Source: Bacteroidales bacterium
GTDB taxonomy: Bacteria > Bacteroidota > Bacteroidia > Bacteroidales > Dysgonomonadaceae
Direction of reading: 5' to 3'
DNA length: 10,168 nt
Assembly (NCBI GenBank): GCA_012728155.1
Contig: JAAYFR010000177.1
Coordinates: 1 to 10,168 of the forward strand
Position numbers and translations under genes: made by a program. Below are positions 1 to 7,138 of this stretch, piece by piece. The stretch's first letter is position 1, and each line of letters begins with the position of its first letter. The notes below the pieces were generated by a model, which did no database searches, was not told the origin of the DNA, and worked only from the letters and a program-made list of their open reading frames with translations.

Positions 1-142
1 CACTCTCGCACATCGTAAATTTACGGTTTCTTTTCTTGGTTTTTACGCTTTCTAAAGAATGCTCACGGATAATGGTGTCAAATTCTTTGAAAAACTCATC
101 GATAATAAAATAAATTTCAGTAACTTTACCTTCAGGAATCAC
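1..142 (-). CDS. IS982-family transposase, N-terminal part (runs off the window)
   Basis: The minus strand reads from a GTG at 142 as VIPEGKVTEIYFIIDEFFKE, followed by a lysine/arginine-rich stretch ending in NRKFTMCES at the edge. This pattern (KxTEIYFIIDxFxKEF, then RNRKFTMS-S) is the N-terminus of IS982-family DDE transposases of Bacteroidota. About 47 codons are visible of a usual length near 300 residues; the DDE catalytic core would lie left of base 1. No ATG is available before the in-frame TAA further upstream, so GTG is the likely start, but a degenerate start cannot be excluded. Whether the copy is intact cannot be judged. The family match is from memory of conserved residues, not a search. 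Confidence 0.75.
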   Translation of the reverse strand, partial: MIPEGKVTEIYFIIDEFFKEFDTIIREHSLESVKTKKRNRKFTMCES

Positions 143-223
143 AGCGGAAATATTAAGTAATTATTTGTATTTCAACATTATAAAGTTACTTGTTTTTCTG
201 CTATATTCCTAATTTTCAAAGGT
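1..223 (-). mobile_element. Left end of an IS982-type insertion sequence (partial)
   Basis: The transposase fragment implies that the element's 5' end lies just upstream of base 142 on the minus strand. A plausible terminus is ACCTTTGAAAATTAG, read on the minus strand from base 223, because IS982 elements usually start with AC or ACC. This leaves a leader of about 80 bases. The opposite inverted repeat and any target duplication are outside the window, so the boundary at 223 is inferred. Confidence 0.45.
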
Positions 224-364
224 ATTTCTTACATCGAACTCACGTTAATTAAGATAAAACTGATACATACCTCATAGCTTCAAGAGCTCTATCCACAGAA
301 AAAATCCGAGGAGATAGCCAATCGTTATTGAGCCAGGTGTGTCCAAACGACTTTTTGATTTCTT
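224..364. other. AT-rich non-coding stretch before the lipoprotein gene
   Basis: No supported gene is visible between the presumed IS end and the ATG at 365. There is no good TAnnTTTG promoter element and no Shine-Dalgarno-like sequence directly before the ATG, which is normal for Bacteroidota. The transcript for the downstream gene may start here or from an outward promoter in the IS; neither can be shown from sequence. Confidence 0.4.
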
Positions 365-2305
365 ATGAACACCAAATTTTTTGTTATTGCCTTTATTGGT
401 ATGCTTTTGATAGCGTCTTGTAACGAGTCAAAACAATCCCCTGGTCCTACACCATCGGATTTCAAAATGATCTTGCGCTTGTGGCCCGAGCACCACAATG
501 ACACGGTTTTAAGAAATGAGTTCCTACAGGCCATGCAGGCATATCCCAACACATTCGAGGAGGTTTGGCTCTGTGCGGAGTTCGAAACGCTATCGATGGA
601 TGTCCATCGCCAATCAGCCGCATCCATGGCCGTCGCTGCTCAAAAAATACGCGAGATCGGAGTGATCCCCTCCGTTCAAGCGATCACGCTGGGACATGGG
701 GATAACTTTGAAAGCGGGTCTGAGGAGTTAATTCCCACGGAATGGGGTGCAATCACTGACGCTAACGGTGTCGTGACACGTACCGGTCACTGCCCACGTC
801 AACCCAAATATCACGAATACCTGAAAGAGATGTACGCACTCTACGCCGAACGTTGCCAACCGGATATCGTATGGCTGGACGACGACCTGCGCGTAACACA
901 CCATTGGCCGGCCCGTCAACTGTGCTTCTGCGACACCTGTATCCGTCAATTCAATGACCAGTACGGCAGACAATGGAGCAGAGAGACTTTGGTACAGGCC
1001 TTGGATGCGAATGACGAAAAGGGTGTTGTGAGACAACAATGGATTGCTTTCTCACAAGAAAGTCTCGCCAGCGTTGCCCGCACCATCTCCAGAAGTGTTC
1101 ACCGCGTTTCGCCCAAAACGCGCATGGGATTGCAGCATGCAAACTTCCACAGGGAACTCCTTGAAGGTAGGGATTGGAATCCCATTTTTAGGGCGATGAA
1201 AGAGGAGACAGGGCTGACCCCAGCCTCCAGGCCCGGAAACGGTTTTTATAACGATCATGCCCCCCGCGAAATGGTAATGAAAGGGTACGACATGGCGCGA
1301 CAAATCCGACGCCTCGATCCCGACATAAAAGAGATCGCTGCAGAAATTGAGGGGTATCGTCATTACGCCAGCGGAAAGTCACCACACGGACTGTGCGTTG
1401 AATCGCTGTTCTATTTATCCATGGGTGCCACTCAGCTTTCATACGCCATCATCTGCTCCGCATCGGAACCAATGGAGTGGTATGCCGACAACTACTTCAA
1501 GAAACTGCAGGAGTGGCGTCCTTTTTACGAGGAATATGCCCGGTTTAATGAAGGAACCGAACCTGGCGGATTGGATCCTTACATCAGTCCGAAGCAAGTG
1601 ATTCGGGAAAAACGGCCGGGCGATTCTTCATTCGGATGGACGACAACCGGCGCGAACGACCCTGTCCTTTCACTGTCATTTCTGGGAATACCGTTTTGTC
1701 CCGACGGCAATAACCCATCAGCCTTGATTATGGATGCAGAAGCGATCAGCGGCCTCAACAAAGAGGAAGCGATTTTTCTTTTTCAACACCGCGGGATACT
1801 ACTCAATGCGCCTGCATGGAAAGTTGCCCAACAACGGAGATTGGACACTCTGCTTACCGCTATCCCGGCTCCCGAAGGATTGACCCACGTGTCCTGCTTC
1901 CTATCACCAGGAGGAGGCCGAACAGCCGTGGTTCCTTCGTATGATCCCTCCATCTCCAATACGCAACGGTTGAATTTATTAGGCATCGCCGATTGGACAA
2001 CGTGTCACCGGATACCCGCCATCATGGAAACGGCCGCTCAAGCCGTTGTTGTTCCCCGAATAGATGAAGGGGGAAAACTTCGTTCGGTCACCCTCCTGAA
2101 TTGCAGCATATCGGATCAGCCGGAAACACAACTCCGGTTACGCGGATGCGACCCAAACAAAAAACAACAGTTCATCTGGAAAAAAGCGGGACAACCGGAT
2201 GTGATTCTCCGCCCGCGATATGACGGATCCGATGCAATCATCCGGATACCCACGCTGGAAGGATGGAACATCGGGTGGGTGGCAATAACAGCTTTCACCC
2301 TTTGA
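365..2305 (+). CDS. Putative glycoside-hydrolase-like lipoprotein
   Basis: A 646-residue protein that begins with a hydrophobic signal and a lipobox I16-A17-S18-C19, so it should be a lipid-anchored envelope protein. I do not recognise a named enzyme. Residues about 30-400 look like a TIM-barrel glycosidase-like domain: WLDDDLR at 170-176 resembles an acidic strand end, and C187-x-C189-x2-C192 resembles the Cys cluster of several hypothetical glycoside hydrolase and beta-galactosidase-like families. E327 and E329 in EIAAEIEGY are candidate catalytic acids. Residues about 430-500 resemble a Rossmann-like accessory domain of such enzymes, and the end looks like a beta-rich module finishing in GWNIGWVAI. 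The start follows from the signal peptide. GC content is visibly higher than in the genes to its right. No SusC/SusD pair or other sugar gene is adjacent. The hydrolase role is inferred from fold-like motifs; the substrate is unknown. Confidence 0.6.
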   Translation: MNTKFFVIAFIGMLLIASCNESKQSPGPTPSDFKMILRLWPEHHNDTVLRNEFLQAMQAYPNTFEEVWLCAEFETLSMDVHRQSAASMAVAAQKIREIGVIPSVQAITLGHGDNFESGSEELIPTEWGAITDANGVVTRTGHCPRQPKYHEYLKEMYALYAERCQPDIVWLDDDLRVTHHWPARQLCFCDTCIRQFNDQYGRQWSRETLVQALDANDEKGVVRQQWIAFSQESLASVARTISRSVHRVSPKTRMGLQHANFHRELLEGRDWNPIFRAMKEETGLTPASRPGNGFYNDHAPREMVMKGYDMARQIRRLDPDIKEIAAEIEGYRHYASGKSPHGLCVESLFYLSMGATQLSYAIICSASEPMEWYADNYFKKLQEWRPFYEEYARFNEGTEPGGLDPYISPKQVIREKRPGDSSFGWTTTGANDPVLSLSFLGIPFCPDGNNPSALIMDAEAISGLNKEEAIFLFQHRGILLNAPAWKVAQQRRLDTLLTAIPAPEGLTHVSCFLSPGGGRTAVVPSYDPSISNTQRLNLLGIADWTTCHRIPAIMETAAQAVVVPRIDEGGKLRSVTLLNCSISDQPETQLRLRGCDPNKKQQFIWKKAGQPDVILRPRYDGSDAIIRIPTLEGWNIGWVAITAFTL

Positions 2306-2306
2306 T

Positions 2307-3518
2307 TTGAACAGGCTTCTATTGGAGATAAAGCCTAATTGGCCTCCCTATGATCATCAGGTGAAAGCGTGGCATAGGTTATCGACGCGCGAACATGAGC
2401 CACAGCCTACTATCGTAACTACGGGTACGGGGTCGGGTAAGACTGAGGCTTTTCTATATCCCGTGCTGGATTATTGTTACAGCCAAAAAGATCGACCGGG
2501 TATAAAGGTGATCATTATGTATCCGATGAATGCGCTTGCTACTGACCAGGCGAAGCGTTTGGGTGAAATGATTTTTGAGGATGAGAGACTGAGTGGAAAG
2601 ATACGCGCGGGACTTTTTATTGGTGAAGGGAAGCAGGGACAAAACATACAGCGTAACAAGCTGATGGGGCCTGATCATATTATTGAGGATAGGAATACAA
2701 TTATTGATTCTCCGCCGGATATATTGTTGACCAACTTTAAGATGCTGGATTATGGGTTGATGAAACACAACTATAATGGCTTGTGGAGCCACAATATGCT
2801 GGATAAGGGGTTGTTTAAGTTTCTGGTGCTGGATGAGTTGCACACTTATGATGGTGCTCAGGGTACTGATGTGGCAAACCTGATTAGGCGACTGAAGTTG
2901 AAACTAAATATGGAGGAGGGGCAACTTTGTCCCGTTGGTACTTCTGCAACAATAGGTTCAAGTGAGGAGGCTCCCACCCTATTGGCCGATTATGCGCAAA
3001 AGATATTTGGAGAGACCATCACAGAGGAGTCTATTATAAATGAGAACAGGGTAAATGTGGAAGAGTTCTTTGAGGAGGATGAGTCGCTGCTTCCATTTAT
3101 CCCTCTACCCAACAAGCTTAAGGAATTGGTATATCACGAACGTGACAATTTCGATGATTATCTGCAGGGGCAATTGTGGATAAGGGAGTTGAGCGGAGTT
3201 CAATATACGGTGGAGGAGAAGCCTCAATTTACATTTCGCGACCAGGTAGATGCACAAACAGAGATAAGCGCACTGCCGCCGTGGTATTGTCGTGAGTGTA
3301 ATTCATCAGGGTGGCTGGGTCTGAAACATGATGGTTCTGATAATACAACAACTGTGGTGGGCACTAAAATACCCACAGTATATAGCTGTATGAGAACTAC
3401 TTTGCACAATACAATAGCAAATGCACAGCACAATACAATAGTAAAAGAACATCGAAGTACAAGAGTAATCGCACATGGCAACAATACAGAAAAAACTGTA
3501 ACTGGCCCAATATGCTAA
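2307..3518 (+). pseudogene. Truncated SF2 helicase (DUF1998-type large helicase group), N- and C-terminal parts missing
   Basis: The frame encodes the first RecA-like domain of a superfamily 2 helicase: a Q-motif-like YDHQVKAW at 15-22, Walker A GTGSGKT at 40-46, YPMNALATDQ, then DELH at 176-179 inside LDELHTYDGAQGTDVA, and motif III SAT at 213-215. PPWYCRECNSSGW around C328 and C331 resembles the zinc-binding insert of very large helicases such as YprA/MrfA, DISARM DrmA or Druantia DruE relatives, which act in DNA repair or phage defence. Those proteins often exceed 1000-2000 residues; here homology starts at once after a TTG two bases past the preceding stop, with no N-terminal region, and stops near base 3350. 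The last 55 or so codons are low-complexity, unrelated sequence ending in a stop at 3516-3518. The second RecA domain and DUF1998 part are absent, so an active helicase is not expected. Which subgroup it came from is uncertain. Confidence 0.8.
3404..3441 (+). repeat. 14-bp direct repeat, period 24
   Basis: GCACAATACAATAG occurs perfectly at 3404-3417 and 3428-3441. It lies in the sequence that follows the loss of helicase homology. Weaker echoes (ACAAGAG, ACAATACAG) follow to about 3490, which gives the stretch a low-complexity look. It may mark a slippage or deletion scar. Confidence 0.7.
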
Positions 3519-3561
3519 AGAGTATTGTGAAAAACTTTGTCAAACAGAGAAATAGTTGAAT

Positions 3562-3987
3562 ATGTCCACATTAGCAAAAGCGATAGAAATAGCAGTTTCC
3601 GCACACAAAGGTCAAAAAGACAAAGCGGGTGCAGAGTATATTTTACATCCTCTTCGCGTAATGGAAAGAGGAAAAACGGATGTCGAAAAGATTTGCGGTG
3701 TATTACACGATGTTGTCGAAGACAGCAGTTTTACATTTGAGGCGCTTGAAAACGAAGGATTTTCAACCGAAGTGATTGATGCATTACGTTATCTTACCAA
3801 AACGTCGGAAGAGGAAGATTATGAAAAATTCATAGATAGAGTTGGTCAAAATCCCATTGCTGTACAGGTTAAGATCAACGACTTGCTTGACAATATGGAC
3901 ATAACTCGCTTTAAAGTACTCAATGAAGAGGATTTTAAACGCTTGAACAAATATTTGAAAGCATATTGGAAATTAATAACGAAATAA
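3562..3987 (+). CDS. Small HD-domain protein, probable (p)ppGpp hydrolase-like enzyme
   Basis: A 141-residue single-domain HD phosphohydrolase related to the hydrolase half of RelA/SpoT and to small alarmone hydrolases (Mesh1-like). Metal-binding and active-site residues appear in order: H15 in SAHKGQ, H29 in YILHP, the H49-D50 pair with E53-D54 in LHDVVEDS, and N106-D107 in KINDLLDNMD. The length fits a stand-alone HD domain, and no synthetase domain is present. The expected reaction is removal of the 3'-pyrophosphate from (p)ppGpp in the cytoplasm, with Mn2+ as cofactor. ATG at 3562 is preferred over a TTG two codons upstream. The gene is intact although both neighbours are broken. A possible role as the antitoxin of a toxic alarmone synthetase is suggested only by analogy; no synthetase is adjacent here. 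Confidence 0.75.
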   Translation: MSTLAKAIEIAVSAHKGQKDKAGAEYILHPLRVMERGKTDVEKICGVLHDVVEDSSFTFEALENEGFSTEVIDALRYLTKTSEEEDYEKFIDRVGQNPIAVQVKINDLLDNMDITRFKVLNEEDFKRLNKYLKAYWKLITK

Positions 3988-4016
3988 ACAGATAGTATGA
4001 AACGATTAGCTGATAG

Positions 4017-4214
4017 AGGGGGCGAATTGCTATTTCTGAGCTTGAGTCACTAGATATCGATCTTAAGAATGGATTCTATCTGGGTATATTTAGAGCTGAC
4101 TTCATAGAGCTGAGTGAAGAATCAGCAATTTGGCACTCTTGGATAAAACCGGATATAGAGGAACCTGACTTTCATATCCCTTCAGCTCTACGTAGATGCA
4201 TGCTTAAGGAGTAA
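4017..4214 (+). pseudogene. Unidentified C-terminal protein remnant
   Basis: An open frame of 65 codons follows an in-frame TAG at 4014-4016 and ends at TAA 4212-4214. It reads RGRIAISELESLDIDLKNGF, then a mixed hydrophobic and acidic stretch, ending PSALRRCMLKE. It has ordinary protein-like composition but no usable start (the ATG at 4200-4202 is near its end), so it looks like the 3' end of a gene whose front was lost. I do not recognise the family. It lies 29 bases after the HD gene on the same strand and could be the tail of the broken helicase or of a partner gene; neither can be shown. Confidence 0.4.
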
Positions 4215-4269
4215 AGCAACTAATCCTCTCCCAAGCTTGCTCTTTAACCATCAAACATGAAAGAACCCT

Positions 4270-4609
4270 CTATTTTCTTAGCAGCATAACAATCTGTTTT
4301 ACCCAGGCGGCCAAACTCAAAGGGACATTCAACAGATTACTATCCAGCTTAAGATTTTTGCGTGAAAAACGGATAGAGTCGTCACCAAAAGAATAATCGC
4401 TCTGCCGACTTGGTGGACTCAAATAGAGCGGCCAACTTCAAATCCTTCTCGAAATTGAAATAGGCCAGATGCTCAAAATGACGCCTGGCAAAATCAAGCA
4501 TAACCCATGTTTTGCCAGTTTGCCTCGCCCCCTCAATAATTAAAGGTTGTCGATTAGCTGCATTTTTCCACTGCAATAATTTTGTTGATATTTCTCTTTC
4601 AATATGCAT
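4270..4609 (-). pseudogene. AAA_14/DUF4143 ATPase with large internal deletion and frameshift
   Basis: From ATG at 4609 the minus strand encodes MHIEREISTKLLQWKNAA, then IIEGARQTGKTWV with a Walker A motif (GARQTGKT), FEHLAYFNFEKD and LFESTKSAERLFFW before a TGA at 4382-4384. This is the N-terminus of an AAA_14 ATP-binding protein that normally carries a C-terminal DUF4143 domain and is about 380-430 residues long. In another frame over about 4400-4270 the sequence continues as YSFGDDSIRFSRKNLKLDSN and LLNVPLSLAAWVKQIVMLLR before TAG, which resembles the C-terminal tail of the same family. So both ends are kept, while some 250-300 codons (Walker B and most of DUF4143) are gone, with a frameshift at the join near 4390-4400. 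Non-functional as an ATPase. The C-terminal assignment is less certain than the N-terminal one. Confidence 0.75.
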
Positions 4610-4630
4610 CAATCACACTTTTGGCTCTAT

Positions 4631-4652
4631 TTATGTGTAAATTCTCACATAA
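4631..4652. promoter_or_regulatory. Inverted repeat resembling a CRP/FNR-type operator
   Basis: TTATGTG (4631-4637) and CACATAA (4646-4652) form a perfect 7-bp dyad with an 8-base spacer. The core TGTGT-N6-TCACA differs at one base from the TGTGA-N6-TCACA consensus of CRP-family proteins. It lies 22-43 bases before the start of the broken ATPase gene on the minus strand. It may be an operator or a chance dyad in AT-rich DNA. Confidence 0.3.
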
Positions 4653-4699
4653 TAGGCACGTAATTGGTGCAAGTATAGGAATTAATTATCCAACAGGAG

Positions 4700-4813
4700 A
4701 TGAGTTTTGTGCGATTAGTAGTCTTGGGGTTTCGTTTCGTGAACTATTCATTACATTATTATGGAGGCGTAAAGGATATAAAGCCCTATGTGGATGAGTT
4801 TATTGACTATTAA
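4700..4813 (+). CDS. Small ORF or 3' gene remnant, 37 codons
   Basis: An ATG at 4700 preceded directly by AACAGGAG opens a 37-residue frame: MSFVRLVVLGFRFVNYSLHY, then YGGVKDIKPYVDEFIDY and TAA. The second half has the look of a protein C-terminus. The frame is open upstream only to a TAG about eight codons earlier. It could be a tiny gene or the end of a lost gene; no family is recognised. Its stop overlaps the stop of the convergent phosphoesterase gene by two or three bases. Confidence 0.25.
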   Translation: MSFVRLVVLGFRFVNYSLHYYGGVKDIKPYVDEFIDY

Positions 4814-6414
4814 GGCAGCACTACATGGATTATTTGCCTCCCTTCAAACTGATGCCACCTATCTTTTGCTTTAACATATATAGAGTAAAATCCGGGGTTA
4901 TCAAATTCAGGTCTGAACTCAGCCTCCCAGATATGCCTTGATGCTACAACGCCTGTCATTTTTATCCAAGACAGATTCTCCATCTTCTCCTCTCGCTCCA
5001 TCTCAGCCACACGGTATGGATCCTTTTGCGACTTGCACTCCATATCAACCCATTCACCCTCCTCCCCTACTCTCATCTTCACCTCAGCGTCAGGCATAGC
5101 GTTAAATATATTGGCTAAGACCTTTACCTTGTCACCGCTGTCATCAATAGTGATAACATCGGGAATGCTTATGTGCATCTGAAAATCTTCAGGCTTGCGG
5201 GCAACCTTCCACTCTAAGCTCCAATCCTTTTCATCAATATGAAGAAATGCATAACCGTTGGGGGTGCCGTCCCGCATCATTGCATGAGGCACACCATAAA
5301 TGTCGGGCGCTCCTGTCCACCAGGCACCACATACAGTACCCACACTAACCATGTGCAGGGGTCCTTCTCCCGGATAATTTTGCTCCTTGCCGACAAAATG
5401 ATGAAAATGACGATGGGTATGTGCAGCTAGAGAGATTGTCTTTTCATGACGCGATAGGAGGCTGTAAAATCTCTCCTTCTCCTCTTGGTTTATCCATTTT
5501 GTGGAGGCTTCGGATGGAATATGAGCAAGTATAACGAGCCACTGTTTTTTATCGATTCTGTTAATCTCATTCTCTAAGAACTGCATCTGATCTTCACCCA
5601 ATCCTGTTGTGTAGTTGCTATAGGGGTTATCCTCCTCGCCGGTCCAATATATGTTATCTAAAACAACAAAGTGGGCCGGTCCATAGGTAAAGGAGTAATA
5701 GTTTGGTCCAAAGGTGTTAAACCATGCTCCTCTTCCTGCAACCCTGTCCCGGGCAGTAAAATCAACGTCATGATTGCCCGGCACATACCACATGGGAACA
5801 CCTACTACAGAGAGGCTGCCGGCAACATCGTTAAAAAGACTCAAATCATTAAAGACTATATCTCCAAGTGTTACACCAAAATTTGCATCGGTGCCGATAA
5901 GTTCAGGCAGTATGGCTTTAGAGGCATAGTAGATCTCCTGCAGGTTTCTAGGTTGAGTATCTCCAAAGATTAGCCCCTTTATCTTTTTAGGCTCTTTTGA
6001 AGGGTAGAGGGGAAAGTTTAGTGATCCGGGCAGCTCACCACTAGCCGGTAGTCCCCCGTATCGATCTCCGGAGAGGCCTTCTCTGCTGTGCATTACATAA
6101 TAACGTGGCACCTGGTTATCATCAACTGCCACCATCCAGTTGCGGGGCTTAATAACAAAGATTGCAGCATTATCCCTAACAGGAAGTTCATATTCACCAC
6201 GTCTATTTGTTACCACCACATCACGGCCGTTAGACAGAGCAACACCCTTAAGTGGTTTATCGCGTGAGTCGAGCTTCCCATTGTAGTTTCTATCGTGATA
6301 GACAACGCCTTTTATGGTGTTTGATTGTGCCTGTGCAGAAATTCTACAAATATCATTTTGTACAACGGGAAATAGAAAGAGTAGTACAAAAATTGCGTTA
6401 AAAAACCTTTTCAT
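4810..6414 (-). CDS. Secreted calcineurin-like metallophosphoesterase (three-domain Bacteroidota type)
   Basis: A 534-residue periplasmic or secreted phosphoesterase. Residues 1-29 form a signal peptide with probable cleavage after SAQA29. About 33-110 match the N-terminal beta-sandwich of this family (GVVYHDRNYNGKLD, then TNRRGEYELPV). About 146-360 hold the metallophosphatase core with its two-metal ligands: D152 in GDTQ, D185 in GDIVFND, N214-H215 in GNHD, H298 in LAHIP, and H332 and H334 in AAHTHRH. About 385-534 form the C-terminal domain usual in this family. All catalytic motifs are present, so the gene looks active; the substrate (a phosphomonoester or diester) is unknown. ATG at 6414 is chosen although the frame is open to 6540, because the signal peptide begins there and a promoter element lies within the longer frame. 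It is a single-gene unit, convergent with the small ORF at 4700. Confidence 0.9.
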   Translation of the reverse strand: MKRFFNAIFVLLFLFPVVQNDICRISAQAQSNTIKGVVYHDRNYNGKLDSRDKPLKGVALSNGRDVVVTNRRGEYELPVRDNAAIFVIKPRNWMVAVDDNQVPRYYVMHSREGLSGDRYGGLPASGELPGSLNFPLYPSKEPKKIKGLIFGDTQPRNLQEIYYASKAILPELIGTDANFGVTLGDIVFNDLSLFNDVAGSLSVVGVPMWYVPGNHDVDFTARDRVAGRGAWFNTFGPNYYSFTYGPAHFVVLDNIYWTGEEDNPYSNYTTGLGEDQMQFLENEINRIDKKQWLVILAHIPSEASTKWINQEEKERFYSLLSRHEKTISLAAHTHRHFHHFVGKEQNYPGEGPLHMVSVGTVCGAWWTGAPDIYGVPHAMMRDGTPNGYAFLHIDEKDWSLEWKVARKPEDFQMHISIPDVITIDDSGDKVKVLANIFNAMPDAEVKMRVGEEGEWVDMECKSQKDPYRVAEMEREEKMENLSWIKMTGVVASRHIWEAEFRPEFDNPGFYSIYVKAKDRWHQFEGRQIIHVVLP

Positions 6415-6465
6415 TGGAGTATATTTTAAGATGAAAGTTTCATAGAAAAATGGTCGCGTGATTGG

Positions 6466-6473
6466 CAAAGGTA
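6466..6473 (-). promoter_or_regulatory. Bacteroidota -7 promoter element for the phosphoesterase gene
   Basis: TACCTTTG on the minus strand fits the TAnnTTTG -7 element of the primary sigma factor of Bacteroidota. It lies 52 bases before the ATG at 6414, implying a leader of about 45 bases. No clear TTTG -33 box stands at the usual spacing, though the upstream DNA is T-rich. Confidence 0.5.
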
Positions 6474-6611
6474 AAACAAAAACAGCAAATAGGGAAAAGC
6501 GTAAGGAGTAATTTATAAGAGTTTGTCGCTTTACGCACACTTTTGAGATAGTATTGATGAGTTTTGGGGTTACAGCCCTAACGGCTTCTAAATTTATACC
6601 GTTTTTTACTA

Positions 6612-6992
6612 ACTTATGATGATAATAGCTTCGATGCAGTCATTACATCTTTTGGAATCCGCAATTTCGAGTTCACAGATAAAAGTTTTCAAGAAATACT
6701 TCGTGTATTGAAACCTGGTGGAATGTTTATTGCAATTGGGCTTACCAAGCCTGAACAAACGCCAATGAAACAGATTCATACATTTTATTGTAAACATGTA
6801 ATCCCCGCTCTTTCAAATATAATTTGCGATGATGAACACGCAAACGAATACTTACCTGCATCAATAACAGCCTTCCCTCAAGGTAAAGAACTAATGCTTA
6901 TACTCAGGAAAAACGGCTTTACACAAATTAGGCTAAAAAGATACACTTTGGGTGTTGCTACACTGTATATGGCGGAGAAGCCTTTTAATTAG
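6612..6992 (+). pseudogene. UbiE/MenG-type methyltransferase, C-terminal fragment
   Basis: The frame reads DDNSFDAVITSFGIRNFEFT, then EILRVLKPGGMF, an ICDDEHANEYLPASITAFPQ-type segment, and RYTLGVATLYMAEKPFN before TAG. These are the conserved C-terminal motifs of the SAM-dependent UbiE/MenG family (FxDNSFDAV, FGxRNF, RVLKPGG, YLPxSIxxFP, GVATLYxAxK), which methylates demethylmenaquinone in the full enzyme. About 126 codons remain of roughly 240; the N-terminal half with SAM motif I is missing. An in-frame TAA at 6579-6581 and the absence of a suitable ATG before homology begins show that the gene is broken at its 5' end. ATG at 6723 would start too late for function. The LTKPEQ stretch suggests a paralogue rather than the housekeeping menG. 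Confidence 0.85.
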
Positions 6993-7138
6993 TTTAAAAT
7001 ATAAACTTAGAATCAACAGAAAGGACAAAAGAAGTTATTTGAAAATAGCTACAAAAACAGTTTGAGTCTGTTTAAGATAAACATACATAAATAGTATAAT
7101 AAACTACTTAGTATCATATATCTACGATTAAAAATACT
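6993..7138. other. AT-rich spacer between two gene fragments
   Basis: No coding sequence is supported here. A small hairpin, AACAG-TTTGAGT-CTGTT, lies near 7058-7074 without a following T-run. The DNA is strongly AT-rich and likely holds a recombination join between the methyltransferase and ATPase fragments. Confidence 0.4.

Noticed and set aside
37..160. Plus-strand reading LTDNGVKFFEKL resembling an integrase-core TDNG motif
   Set aside because: The opposite strand gives a much better and longer match to the IS982 transposase N-terminus; the plus-strand motif is coincidental.
2454..2843. A 129-codon minus-strand frame within the helicase region
   Set aside because: It lies opposite the helicase motifs and has a composition typical of an antisense frame.
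3355..3375. GTGGG/CCCAC hairpin after the helicase fragment as a terminator
   Set aside because: The stem is short and imperfect when extended, and no T-run follows it.
6415..6540. N-terminal extension of the phosphoesterase to 6540
   Set aside because: The signal peptide begins at 6414 and a -7 promoter element sits inside the extension, so the frame is open by chance.
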